A stretch of 64,000 nucleotides of DNA from Sindora glabra. Taxonomy: Eukaryota > Streptophyta > Magnoliopsida > Fabales > Fabaceae. Below, in pieces: positions 11,221 through 23,912 of the stretch. Where the stretch lies: contig CM035232.1 in NCBI GenBank assembly GCA_020226215.1, forward strand, positions 77,742,130 to 77,806,129, read 5' to 3'. The notes under the pieces were generated by a model that saw only the letters and a program-made list of their open reading frames with translations, made no database searches and was not told where the DNA came from. Position numbers and translations under genes: made by a program. Each line of letters begins with the position of its first letter. The stretch's first letter is position 1.

Positions 11221-14200
11221 CAATTTAACTCACATCTGATTTTGCATTTTTGCAATTTGGTCCATAGGGTTTTTGTCTGTTTAAAAATTCTTTACATTGT
11301 CAGACTTAGACGACTCTCCTTTCTAGGGTTTTCTAACCTCTTCTAATCATCTATACTGTTTAGGGAAATTAATTCCTTTTTTATTACCCTTTTTCCTTCA
11401 AAATTTCGATTACACTTACACTTAATTTCTTTTAACTTAAGATTCACCTACCAAGTTAATTCAAACGTGCTTTTCGTTTCGACAACCTCAGAATTTAGAG
11501 ATTCAAATGATAGAATTAAAAATTTAGGACATTACAAAATTCATGGTGGATTACTTGCAAATATGTTTCTTTAAGATTTAAGAATAGGTTTTATAGAAAA
11601 TGATTTCAAAATGGTTCTTTAGAACAACAAAGTTTTGGAAACATGATTTTATATAAAAATCAAAGAGAAATTTAGGTATGAAAGCAAGAAATAGCCCACA
11701 GTTTTCTTGGCCTAAGATAGAGAAAATTTTATTTTTATTTCTCAAAAGCTATTACACTATGTTTTGTCATAAATTAAGGGTGATAGAATTTATTAATTCC
11801 AAGTTTTGAAAGAAAAAATGGATTCGTTTTTGCATAAGGAAAACTCTTAGGTTTCTTATGTATTCATGGGAAAAATTTTGCTTTTCTTATAAAAAAATTT
11901 AGTAAACCTTAAATTACAAACTTGTATGAAGGTTTTGAAATGTTTAGATCAAGGTTTTTAAGCAAAAATTACTTTAGAAAACAATATGTGGAGCTCACAG
12001 GTTCCTCATGATTTTATGTAGAAAAAATTTGTTTTCATAAGAAAAATTTGTCACACTATGTTTCAAATTATTTAATTAATATTATTAAGTATTTAAATAA
12101 AAATTTTGTAGCAAGAACATGCATAAGAACATGTTTGAAAGCTTTTGAAAAGATGCAGAAAAATGGCTTTCCAAACTATGTTTTCAAATAATAAATGGTT
12201 TTTCCTACAAAGGTTTCTTACTATTAAAATATTTTGATGATTTTAACAGCTTGTTTTATGGTTAAAAATGATTTTCAAATGATGTTTAGATCCTTTAAAA
12301 CTTGGCTAAATTTTTTTAGAAATTTTCATAAAGAGTTGCATGTAAAATGGAATTTTGAAAGCAAAGTAAACCCACTTTGAAGCATTTTGATAGTTTGAGT
12401 TGTGGGCTACTTATGTAACTTATTTTAAGTGGAAAAATGGTTGAAAAATGAATTTTATGACTTATCATTAATTCTAGAAATTTTTATAAAATTTCATTGA
12501 ACTATGATATTTTATATGGAATTTCAAAGATAAATATACCTCTTTCGAAGTGTTTTGATAATTACATAGCATAGTAAGTAGTATCATATGTTTTGAATAT
12601 GAAAAAGTTCTAGAAATATTGTACAAATGTTTATTTTAAATTCTATGAGTTTTCAAAGATTTTAAGGAAAAGATTGTATTGAAATTGCTATTTACAAACT
12701 TAAGAATGTTTGTTAAAATTTAGTATGAGTTTGTGATTGTTTCCTTGACTTTTAAATGATCTTGTGTGGTGGAAATATGTAGTTTTAAATAGTTAGGTAG
12801 CAAGCATTTGTTCTTGATTAAGTGATAAAAAATAATTTTATTATGTTTTGGAATAATACTAGAGAATAGGATTAAAGCTACTTAACAATGGAATTTGTGA
12901 AACTTAGAAAAAAATTCATGTTATAACTCCCCAGTTTTTTTTAGTAAAAATTGAATGATATATATGTGTATATAAATGATAGATTGATATTTTGATGACG
13001 CATTATTATTTTTAGTAATTGGTTTAAAAGTAATTTATGAAAAAAATGGATATTGCTCCATAAAATATGTTGTTAAGCCATAAGCTTACTACACTATTAG
13101 TGCATGAATTGTGACATAACTTATTTTATGAATTGTATATGTGTTAGTGAGTTTATATCGAAAAGTACTTGTGAATGAAAGTGAAATCTTGCATGAATAT
13201 ATGACTTGGTAATCTAATGTGGAAATGGAAGCTCAAATGCTTTGAATGGTGACTAGTAAGGTAAAGAGGTATTGTAAATCCCTTTCTTACTAAATTATGC
13301 TATATATTATGTATTTATGGTTAGGGCTAATGGATGACATCTTGACCTTACCTTGATGATTTGTGAAATATGTAAAAAGCATTTGAAGGTTGCATTATTT
13401 ATGTTTACTAATCAAAGTGTCAAAAGACCACAATCAATATTCAAAAATAATGTCAGAAGCTGATAAGGTTATCTTCACTACATATGAATTCAATAATAGT
13501 GTCGTTAATTTTCCTCGTATATCATCTTTAATTGATTAATTAAGTTGATGACTAGTAGACTTACATTAAGTTTATGTACAATATCCTTATTAATTATTAA
13601 GTTGATAATTGCAATGAATAATCCCTACTATGCTAAAGTGATTCATGAATACATATGAGAAAATAAGGCTAAATGTCATACATGACATTATGGGCTCAAA
13701 TGTTGTTGGTTTGAATGCCATTTACGGTGTGTGACATTATTATGTGATTATGAGACCTTAGTGGAGAGGTTATGGAGATTAGCTTGGGACCTTGTATTCT
13801 AAGTCACATAAAATGATGTGGTGTAAGGAGGGAGACATAAAGTTAGGATATACGTGATTGTGGTTGGTTCAAAATAACTAGGAGGAACTTTTTATGTTTC
13901 CATGCCATTTAGTAATAATTTAGATGCTTATATTATATTTATAACTAAACATGTGACTAATTTATGGTTTGTCTAAGTGTTAATAATGCAATATATAAAA
14001 TGGTTTGATGAGTAATATTTACTAGTAAGCAAATGAGTTTAGATATATGTCTTAAATATAAAGATTATCTAAATTAAAATTGATTAGAAAATTTATGTGA
14101 TAGTTATCTCACTGAGTAATCTTATTACTTACTCTACTAGTGGTTATGCTTTTCAAATGTTCTACCTTTGATAACACATTCAAAAATTGTTAACATATAG

Positions 14201-15344
14201 TGGCATGATTATGAAACTACTTTTGGTAGCTTCAAACTCAAAGATTACTTTCACATGAATATAAATGTATGCTAGTATGAAATTGACTATGCCACAGATT
14301 TTGGTTTAGTCCTTAAAGCATTAGTAGGAACATCTACACTAACATTACTAGTCATACTACCAACAATGGTAGATGATTCATCATACTCTCTAGCACATGA
14401 AGACCCTACTGCCTTTGAAATGGAGTCCACAAATAGTTAGTTTGTCAATAACTATCATGTTTGTCTTTTTTTTAAATTATTTGATTCATTACATATTTGT
14501 ATAATTATTTTAAGAATTTAACAATTTGCTGCTTAACCCAAGTATTTTTGTATAATTATGAATATATGATGCATATTATTTTATGTATATGGTTTTAATA
14601 TTATTCTATTTATCTCATGGGTTTTAAAAATAATTTTGTATAGAATGTTGGTACACATGATATTTTAATAGGAATGAAAAAATGGTTTTCATATGCTTCA
14701 AAGATAAATCTATATTTTTTTATTTGGAAAATATTTATTAAAATAATGGATATGTATGTGTTTTGAAAAAAAGATATTTCTAACTTGATTTTTGATTTTG
14801 ATATTATCTCTAAAGTATTTTTAAATAAAATCAAATCTTTTGATTTTCTAAGTTTATTTAAGTTGATCCTATTCTATTATATTTGTTCCATGGTTTGAAC
14901 AATTATATTAAGATTAGAACTTAAATACTTTGAAATATCAAATATGTTCTTCATTTGTACTAGTTTTAAAAAGAAACCAAAAAGATATTTGTTTCTCACT
15001 TTAAGAAAATTTTCAAGAAAACAATATTAAGATAACTTTATAAATTTATTTTTATAGAATAGTCTTTCATTTATTTGTCTAAAGTAGTTTTATGGAAAAT
15101 TGTTTGTTTGATAATCTATTGAAAGAAGTAGTAACTAGTTTTTGATTTAAAAGATTTAGACTCATTAATTGTGCTTGGTTGATTTCTGACTTAGTAGAAA
15201 AAAAATAGTTTTATATTTTTGTATTATACATATTTTCTAAAAACAATTAAATTTATAAACTTAATTTAGTTTAAAAAAGGTTTGTAAAGATGTTCGATAG
15301 ATTTCTTTATGCTAGTCACATTGGTATAAAAATAGATTATGACA

Positions 15345-16149
15345 AATCACTAAGAACTACTTCTCAAATAATAGATTTTGATGTCATAACCACTCCATCC
15401 TTGTATAGTATGAAGGAAACTGCAATAATTTTGCTAAATTTGCTATAGAAGTACCCTTATGCACTTTACATTTAACCACTAGCACTCAACTAACCAATCC
15501 CTTATAGCACTTTGCTGCCATTATATTTACTTAGCAATTTTCTGTAATCCAAACACTAATCTTTAAGTGTGAACAAGGAGTTAGTTCCAACTATATCATC
15601 AATTATATATTTTGATGTACTAATCCTTCCTAAGTAAGGATTGTATAAAGATTAAAGTGTACATTGCATTTAGATTGTCTAATTTTATGCACTTTTATGC
15701 ATTTACTCTTGATATTTTGCATATTTGTGCTCTTTTATTCCTTTTATTTACCTCATTTACTTTTGCTTGTATTGCATCAATTTTTTTCATAACTCCACCA
15801 ATATAATAGAACAAAGCTTGTTGTTTAGAAAAAAAAAACTAAATCAATATATTGCATTTTTTTACCATAAATAAATGGTGGAGTTTTTTGTGCCTTAGGT
15901 GGGAAGTACAAGCATCCATGCTTGTGCCATTTGACAAATGAAAAGCAATCATATGTCAATGGTGTAACTTAGAGAATCAAGTTTTCTTTATTCTCTCTTG
16001 CTTGTACTTCTATTTCCATGGAAATTAAAAATTGTAAAGTGACCCCAATGAATTTTTCGATGGATTGAACCAATGGAAATTAAAATGTGTAGGGGCCAAG
16101 AAAGGCACACAAAAACACTTGCATGATACATACACACACTCACATATAT
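15345..16149. other. Unassigned non-coding DNA
   Basis: Flank of element A. No reading frame, LTR end or RNA gene was recognised. A phrase with tttgatgt recurs in altered form at about 15378 and 15608. 16120-16146 is CA-rich. Confidence 0.5.
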
Positions 16150-17110
16150 ATTGAATTTAAATTATTATATCATATTATTCAATGATATATTAAAAATATC
16201 TCATTAGTTATTAAAATATTATTTTTTTATTTATTTTATTATATACTTTTATTCTTTTCTTTTTTTAGTTTACTTTTATTATTTACAATTGATAATGTAA
16301 TATTATTAATTACTAATATAAATATAATATGATATATTATTATTTATTTTAAATAAATTAAATTTTAATTTAATTTAATTATATATTCCATTTTTAACCT
16401 TTATTACTTTAAGGTTTATTTATTGTTTTTTTATTATTTATTTCATTGCATGTTTTTCTTTTTTTTCTTTTACTCATGTTATTTACAGTTTAAATATAAC
16501 TAATAATAACATTATTAGATATTATAAATATAATGTGATATATTTTATTTTCATTATAAAAATTTTAAATAAGTTCAAGATTTAATTTATATTTTTATTG
16601 TTATTATTTTATTTAATTAAATTACTTAATTACATATTCAATTTTAACTCTTATTAGTTATTCCTTTATTGTTTATATATTATGTCTCTTCCTTTTATTT
16701 ATTCAATTGCAAGTTTTTCATTTTCATTTTTCATATTTAATTTCTCTTTTAATTTATAATTCAGATCTTAATATAATTAAATAATATAAACATAGTACAA
16801 TATATTTTAGATTTATTTTTAAAAATATTTTAAATGAGTTAAAATTTTAATTTAATTAAATTATTTGACTTTATATTCATTTTTAACTCTTATTGCTTTA
16901 TATTTTATGTAATAATATTGTTAAATAATATAGATTTAAGAATATATTTTTTACTATAAAATATTATAGATAAGTGAAAATTTTAATTTAATTTAATTAT
17001 TTAATTATATATATTATTTTTAATTCTTATTATTTTACATCTTATGTATTATACATCTTACTTTTATGTATTCAATTACATGTTTTCCCTTTTTTTTATC
17101 TTGAGCAAAA
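16150..17110. repeat. Degenerate AT-rich tandem repeat field
   Basis: A phrase of the form ttttaatttaattaaatt followed by atattcatttttaactcttatt recurs near 16360, 16610, 16850 and 16980. A second phrase, attcaattgcatgttttt, recurs near 16440, 16700 and 17060. Units are about 250-360 bp and heavily diverged. There are no genes. Confidence 0.55.
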
Positions 17111-17296
17111 TACACAAAACATAATTAAAGTTACATAAATTTTCATTTTAATTTTAAAATATACATAAATCTTATTAACCCCAAGGTTAGATATGTTGAG
17201 TTTTAACGATGACAAATAGGTGTTATAATAGCATTGTATATCTTGTACTAAAGTAATATATATTGTATAAGGTTTAATAAATATATTATGTTATAG

Positions 17297-17300
<4 letters not shown>

Positions 17301-17360
<60 letters not shown>
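17301..17360. repeat. (TA)30 microsatellite
   Basis: Thirty uninterrupted TA units lie inside the SIRE-like LTR. The run is perfectly palindromic and probably length-variable. Confidence 0.97.
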
Positions 17361-17364
<4 letters not shown>

Positions 17365-18404
17365 ATGATTATGTATATTCTTATGCTAATTTGTTATATA
17401 TATGAATAATGCATATCAATATCTTGATATATTAGATTGGACTAACTATATATATGATTTACAAAATTTATGTTTATTACATAAGAAAGTTGAAAATAAA
17501 GAAGAGTGAGCATTGAGATAAAGCAATTAAAAATTGTCATATTCAACTCAAGAATGAAGAAGAAATGCAAGAAAGTAAATGTGATCCAAGTATTGAAAAA
17601 TGATAAGATTAAAATTTTTGAAAGTTTGGAAGCACTAAGAAAAGCTTAAGGACTTGATTGGTATAGTTTTTTATTTTTAGGTTTAAATTTTATTGTAAAA
17701 TAGATTTTTTCATGATATAGAGCTCAAATATATTTTTATAATCTTAACTTGATCAAAATATTTTAAAAAGATAACTCACAATCAAGTCTTTATAAGATAA
17801 CCTATGAAGATACTTTAAAAACTAATAAAATATGAGGTTTTGATTTTTTTCAATTTTAACCATTCGTTGCTCTTTGATTATATCTTATAAAATTCTTGTG
17901 ATTTGATTATTCCATGGACATATCATTTACTTAAAATGATCAATATATGAAAGAGTTATGATTTTCTCAAATTGAGTCTAGAAATCAGTTTTCTACATTC
18001 CAGTCTTTTCTGATCTTTGCTTATTGTTTTGATCATAGTTCAAAAACTACAAATGATATGAGTATGAAATTATTTTTATATGAAAATAGACTCAATGAGC
18101 TTCCTATGTAAGTTATTTGCTTAAAATGATCAAGATATAGAATAGTTATGAATTTTAAAAGTTGAATCTCAAAATTAGATTTTTCACAATTATTATTTCT
18201 GACTTTTACTCATTATTTCAATCATATCTCAATTATGTCATGGTGAATCAATTGACTAATGATTTTGGATAAGCAAAGATGAAAACTTCCATCTAAATCA
18301 ATTGAACAATTGATTTTGACTATTTTAATGTATTTACAACAGTTATAAATGGCTTGTTTTCATTCTCAATTGCCCCAAACAGCTATATTACTCTAAAGGC
18401 TTCC

Positions 18405-18412
18405 TATATAAG
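18405..18412 (+). promoter_or_regulatory. TATA box of the SIRE-like LTR
   Basis: tatataag stands about 320 bp upstream of the gtggattgaa leader phrase, the relative position expected for the LTR promoter. No activity can be read from the sequence. Confidence 0.4.
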
Positions 18413-19280
18413 CTAAAAAATATTAAATACAATTAAAAGAGAGCCTGAATTTCAACTTCTAACATCATTTTACTCCTTCTTTCATCAAATTATAATTTAA
18501 GCTCTTCTTTGTGAAATTTCTCTATTCTAGGAGCTTTATTTGTTTTATCCACTTTATCAAAGAGTTTGTTTGAATTGTTATTTATTTATTATCACTTTCT
18601 AATTGTAAAAAGGTAAGGTATTTCTTGGAAATTCTTTGAGAGAGTAAGATATCTCTTGTAAAAAAAATGATTTGCTTAAGGAAGAGTAAGAGCTTTGTAA
18701 GGCTTCTTCAAGTGCTTGGTTTGAACTTGAAGGGATAGTGGATTGAAATACAAGCTTGAAAAGCTTAAAGAGTGGATGTATACTTTGGAGAGGATATTTA
18801 AAGGAGAAACCACGATAAATCTTTATATTTGATCTTTCTATCCTATCTCTTTTTTTTTTTGCATACATTTTGTTTTTCTTGATCATTTTCTTTATTTTGT
18901 TGTTGTTATTTCCTAGATATACTGTGTTGTAATGCTTATGTTATTGTTTGGATAATTGAATGGTTAAAAGAGAAATGCTTAAATATTGATCTTGTTATTT
19001 GAATAATTAAATGGTTGAAAAAGAATGTGCAAATATTTTTATTAAATTATCTTGAATTTTATTCTTGATAATTTGTTTTTGCATAGTGAAATAAGTTAAC
19101 TTGCACTAATTCTTTGAATTATCATATCTTGAGTGTAATAAACACATTCATAAAGCTTTCTTAGAATTGTTTGAATTACATTTATCCTTATGGTTTCTCA
19201 AAATTAAAGGTTTTTCAAAGAGGACTTCAAAAATAGTAAAAGTTTTAAAAATATCCAATTCAATCTTGAGTGTTAGTTGC

Positions 19281-21128
19281 CAAGGCTTGCAAATCTTCCC
19301 TTAATTTTACAATATGTTATTACTAATTCTATTTTAAATGATGATGATGAAAGGTGGCATCAATGTAAAGGAAGTAATGGTAGCAAGATGGTGCTATCAT
19401 ATAATTATTAATAATTTTTAAATAAAAAATCAAATGCGTTTTTTAAATTCTTTTATTAGTTTCATTGTTAATGATCAAATCAACAAAAATACAGTTTAAG
19501 ATTATTCTTGCTAATTCACACTATCATACATATATGTAATTTAGTGACAAAGTCAATATCTAAAATTAATGAGAGATGAAAATATATAATTAGAAATAAA
19601 AATACAAACCTATTATTATAATTAATATACAATTTTAGATATAAAATATGACAAATTACAAGTATTTCAATTTTTTAAATAACATAATTGTATTAAACAA
19701 TTGATGTTAATATAATTTCTTATTTAAAAATCATTGTAAAGTCAATCCATTATCAATTATGTAAAATATTTCTTTCTTAGTAAATGTAATTAAGTAGACA
19801 TTCATTAGTATATTTCCATTTAATTACATAATTATCATTATTTCTTAAGTTATTGTAGCTGCATGCATACACATTCATTCCCAAAACAAAAAAAAAAAAT
19901 CCTACTAGTTCCCATGGATTTTAAGTGTATGTATTGTATATATTATTTTATGTAATTTTTTTTTCAATGATTATAATAAGATAGAGGCACTAAAAGACAT
20001 ATAAGCTACATAACATTTAATTCAAGTATTATTCAATATCCATAAAATTTTTTTGTATCTTTTTGGATATTTAGAATGCAATACTTAATCTTGATGTGTG
20101 TATATTTACTAATTTAACTACTTCGATAAAATAAAAAGATATAACCTAACCCACTTAAAAATTGGAATATCTACTCTACTATGCACCACTTTTTTTTTTA
20201 AAGAAAAAGTTAGGTCACTGTAAATCTATGAGTTGTGTAACTTACTCCCATCCTTAAAACTATGAATAAATAACTAAATTAAGATAAATCAACTTAAAAA
20301 GAAATAGCTTAGATAAATAGATTAATAAAATTGTTCTAAAATTAGAAAATTTTCTTTAATGTTTCTTTCTCTGAATCTTATCTCATTTATTTCTATCTTA
20401 TTTGCATGATTCTTCTAATATCATTATTTATAAAATTTAATTTTGAAAATTCTAAATTAGTTTTCCACTATTGATTTGACTTTTTCAATTTCACATTAGT
20501 TTGCCTTTCTTATTTTTTCTTTAGTCTTAGATCATTTATAGTATAGTAAATATTCTCTCAACACATTTTTCTTTTTTTTTTCCTTTAGTCATCTTAGAAT
20601 ACTTTTTTAGAGCATTTTAATTTATAGTTGTTCTATTTTTTTTCGCAACACAATTATCTACTCGATGAGTTATTCATGGATTTAGGTGATCAACCCAATG
20701 ACTTAGGTTCAATTTTTAATTAACTTCTGGATTGAAAATGTAAATTTCACATAACTATACCTCTTATCATATTGCTGATTTTTGTAGGCCCATAATTCAT
20801 AAAATAATTAAAATCTAAATTACAATGACGCATGATCAAGGCATCTATGCTTATACTTTTGCTCAAGGTATCATAGTTATGGCCTAAATAAATTGGTACA
20901 ATTAGTAGGATCCAATTAAAGTTCTAACATCTATTTATCTATTTAATTAAGGAATGGTACAATTTTGCCATTTATTTTTATAAATAGAAAGATTATTTCT
21001 ACCTCATATGATAACTCTTTATTTCAAGAAGAGTTGTTGAAAATGCCAATAAGCGCTAACCACAAGAGGTAATAGTAAAAAATAAGGAAACTATTAATGT
21101 CTATAATCAGAACAATAATGTGTTATGT
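19281..21128. other. Unassigned AT-rich DNA
   Basis: No open reading frame of note, LTR end, terminal inverted repeat or RNA gene was recognised. It lies between the SIRE-like LTR and the start of element E. Confidence 0.5.
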
Positions 21129-23596
21129 TGTAATACCTTAATAGAGCAAAAAATTTAAGGAGAAATTTTGAATAGAAACCATTATAAAAGAAACTCGATA
21201 ACGTAATCAAATAAAGTTTGGGTAAACTATAAAGATAATATGGGGATTCACCTAAGTAGAATTTTTGTAGAAATTATATATGAATTAGTATAGGTCAAAA
21301 TATCATAAAAAGTCTAAACATTGAATTTGGAAAAATTTTATAAAAGCCCAATAGGAATTTAGGGGCTTGGGGAATTAAAAAATGGTCGGGTAACTCAAAA
21401 AGCTAAAGATTGGGCCTAAAATTGAAATAACCCATTTTGTTGCTTGGGCTAACTTAGCCCAATTTTTCTAGGCCTAAATATGATTTTTGAACCAAACAAA
21501 AAAATAAATGAAGCCCAATAAGGCCTAATCTTACAAGAAAAACTTATGGTATTATGGTGAAAAAGTGAAAAATTAGGGGTATTTATTTGCAAGCACTTCT
21601 ACACATTTATTTGGCTGAATTTTATTAGATTTAAGAAAAAACTTCTAATTTTAGGCCAACAAAAACATGCTACATATGCTACTCCATCATTATAAAAAAT
21701 TTTACAAAAAATAAAAAGAAAAAGAAAACAATTTATGAGGGAATTTTAAGACATATAAATGTTTTTAGGATCAAAATTGCACATTTGTCAACTTATTTCC
21801 CTGCCAAATAGTGAGCTCTTTAAGGGTTCACTGGGATTTTCAATTTTCTAGCTTTTCTAAGAGGTTTTATCCAATTTTAACAAGGTAACCTAGGTTTTTT
21901 TCTATCTTCTTCAAATTTTGATGTCAATTTTATCTCCAAAACTTTTAAAAATTTAGTTTATTATAGTGAAATTATTTTTTGCTATCCTAAGTGGTCTTTA
22001 ACAAGTTAGAGACTCAAGAAATTGAAGGTAATGGCAACTATCCCTTGTTCTAAGTGAACTTTGATTACAATAGCTTAAAATAGAATTTTGGGTTCTATAC
22101 ACTACTATTTGGTGATATTTGTGCCATAAATTGATTAAAAAATTAAAGTAATTAATATTCTTTGATTATTAATGTGTTAGTAACCTTGTATAAGAATTTG
22201 ACAATAATTGGATTTAATTTGGATGCCAAAAAGTTCCTTTTTCCACAACAACTCTAAAACTACTCAAAATTGGAAATTTCAAGTTTTTGTTTTATATGAA
22301 TAGTAATTATGTAAAATTTTTGTGAAATAATTGATATTTTTCATCATTTAAATGTTATGAATATTGTATCAAAATTTGGTGATCATTCAAAGTGGTTTGA
22401 ATATTGTAAAAAGGCTTTGTTAAGATTATTCACATGTTATTTTGTTTTGCAACTCCCTGTTTTAGAATTGAATGAATAGTACCTACTAGTTATAAAATTG
22501 CAAAAAAAATTGTGTTTGATGCTTATTAATGGATTGGAAGCATTGAATAAAATTATGGTAAAAAATTAAATTGATTTGAGAGCCTAAAATGGCAACAAAC
22601 CATGGAAAATCTTTACCACCTAGCATGTATAATGTTTACTATTTCTTATTAATAAATGTTACAAATGATTGAAATTTGTAACACATTGATGATACATGAG
22701 TTATGAATTAGTATCCTTTCAAAAGAATAAAGTATTGTCATTATCTTAAATGAAAAGGTTGTGTATCAACTTAGATATAATATCATATGATGATAAGATT
22801 TGGATATGTATAAGAATAGCAAAATTTTATAACATAGTAGGTACTTTGACGACACCTTATGAAATGAATGAAATGAGTAATTGATGTTATGACTGACATT
22901 TTGATATTGCTCACTTTGAATTTGATTTATTTGGAGACATATGCATCCTTCGCAGAGAAGGGGAGGAGTGGTAAGGGTTAGAGGGATAAAGCTAGTAGCT
23001 TTATGCCTATGGTGGTAAAGGATAAGGCTAAGCTAAAGATATAAGGAGAAACTTATGTACCAATTAGTGCTAATCTTTCCAACAAACTTTGTAAACTATA
23101 TACACAAGAATTTTAATTGTTCATTATTCTATTCTATTACTCCCTAGGAAAAAAAAGAAAAGTAGTTATTTAATAAGTATTTTAATACTCACACTCTCTA
23201 TTATTAATCTTTGATTTACAGATATAAAGCACAAATCCCATAAAGAAGATTGGCATCTGTGTATAAACCTTCCTTTTGCTTTTGGGAACTTTCCTTATAA
23301 TATTTACATGGCATCCTAGTTAGAAATTTTATCTTTTGTTAGTACCATGTACAGAGTTATATATTTTTTTTAAAAATGTACACTTTTGAATAAATATTAT
23401 TTGATATATGTAACTTATTTTTTCAACTTCTTCATGCATGCACAAGTAAAAATTATTTTCCATTAGTAGTTATCTATATTTTTAAAGTAAATGAGTCAAG
23501 TATATCTTAAAGGCTTATAAAGATAGTTGGTTAGTATATTAATACTAGTCATGTATCTTTATATCAATCACAGTACCTGAGATTTGGATCATGACA
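21129..23596 (+). mobile_element. Gypsy element E, 5' LTR (2468 bp)
   Basis: It starts tgtaatacct and ends atcatgaca, and is followed at 23601-23612 by tagtaatagagc, a decayed initiator-Met primer site that continues into aaggtatgg. The order of LTR, primer site and gag-like start supports a 5' LTR on the plus strand. Its last bases (tcatgaca) equal those of family H, suggesting related families. The 3' LTR is not seen. Confidence 0.7.
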
Positions 23597-23792
23597 GAGT
23601 TAGTAATAGAGCAAGGTATGGAATAATTGTTACAGTGGAATAGAAAAAAGACCTAATTAGAGCACAAAAACCATGGATGGTCAAAGGAAGAATAGATATC
23701 AATCATAGTGGATCCATGAAGCTAGATAAATATTGTTTTGCCTTATTCTTCCTTTAGAGAAGTAATATCTATTAAAGTTATTTTATAAAATT
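23597..23792 (+). mobile_element. Element E primer-binding site and leader
   Basis: The primer-site-like sequence tagtaatagagc is at 23601-23612, five bases past the LTR. About 180 bp of untranslated leader follow before a gag-like ATG at 23793. Confidence 0.6.
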
Positions 23793-23912
23793 ATGGCTAG
23801 AAAAAGACAAGCTTAAGCTGGAATGCCTCGAAGATAAACTATAGCTCATCTAGAAGTAGTGGAACATAAAGCCTCTACGACTGTGCCTCCAACAAAAGGA
23901 GTCATATGAGAA
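23793..23912 (+). pseudogene. gag: Element E gag, N-terminal scrap
   Basis: About 40 codons open with ATG and read MARKRQA, stop, AGMPRR, stop, TIAHLEVVEH. The short basic, Arg-rich start resembles the N-terminus of Tekay-type gag, and the position just after a leader fits. Two in-frame stops (TAA at the eighth codon, TAA after MPRR) break it. No capsid or zinc-knuckle region follows, so the element is truncated or too decayed to follow. Identification rests mainly on position and composition. Confidence 0.35.

Larger units (their letters stand above)
8587..11536 (-). mobile_element. LTR D, reverse-oriented gypsy LTR (about 2.95 kb)
   Basis: On the minus strand it starts TGTAATGTCCTAAA and ends TGTGTAACA, typical TGT...ACA gypsy LTR ends. 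Base composition changes at both edges. It holds more G+C and two tandem repeat blocks, plus a twice-used phrase taactcacgg near 10775-10812. No primer site, polypurine tract or pol lies beside it, so it is probably a solo LTR. The flanking five bases (gtaat, aaatt) do not match well, so the insertion is not confirmed by a target duplication. Confidence 0.6.
7400..15344 (+). mobile_element. Element A 3' LTR region, split by D
   Basis: The start is marked by the polypurine tract followed by tataataccc, a decayed form of the common plant gypsy LTR start TGTAATACCC. The end (ttatgaca at 15344) matches the 5' LTR end at 851, and 14528-15344 is homologous to 1-851. LTR D (8587-11536) interrupts it. 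The middle (11537-14527) has no partner in this window, so its membership is inferred. A second LTR-like start at about 12919 (tgttataactcccc) could mean that another element sits here. No coding sequence is seen. Confidence 0.5.
17194..19280 (+). mobile_element. SIRE-like Ty1/copia LTR remnant
   Basis: It starts tgttgagttttaacgatgacaaa, close to the usual start of plant SIRE/Maximus LTRs. It has a TATA-box-like tatataag at 18405-18412. Downstream (about 18720-18830) it shows the familiar leader-type phrases (gtggattgaa, agagtggatgta, aaccacgataaatctt), and ccaattcaatcttgag appears near 19253. These are remembered family resemblances, not a search result. The 3' end is approximate. No primer site, second LTR or pol was found, so solo or truncated status is open. 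Confidence 0.5.

Noticed and set aside
8582..11541. Target duplication of LTR D
   Set aside because: gtaat and aaatt match at only two of five positions, so it is not claimed.
20640..20740. tRNA- or SINE-like phrase (aggttcaattt)
   Set aside because: Only a partial B-box-like string. No convincing A box, cloverleaf or A-rich tail.
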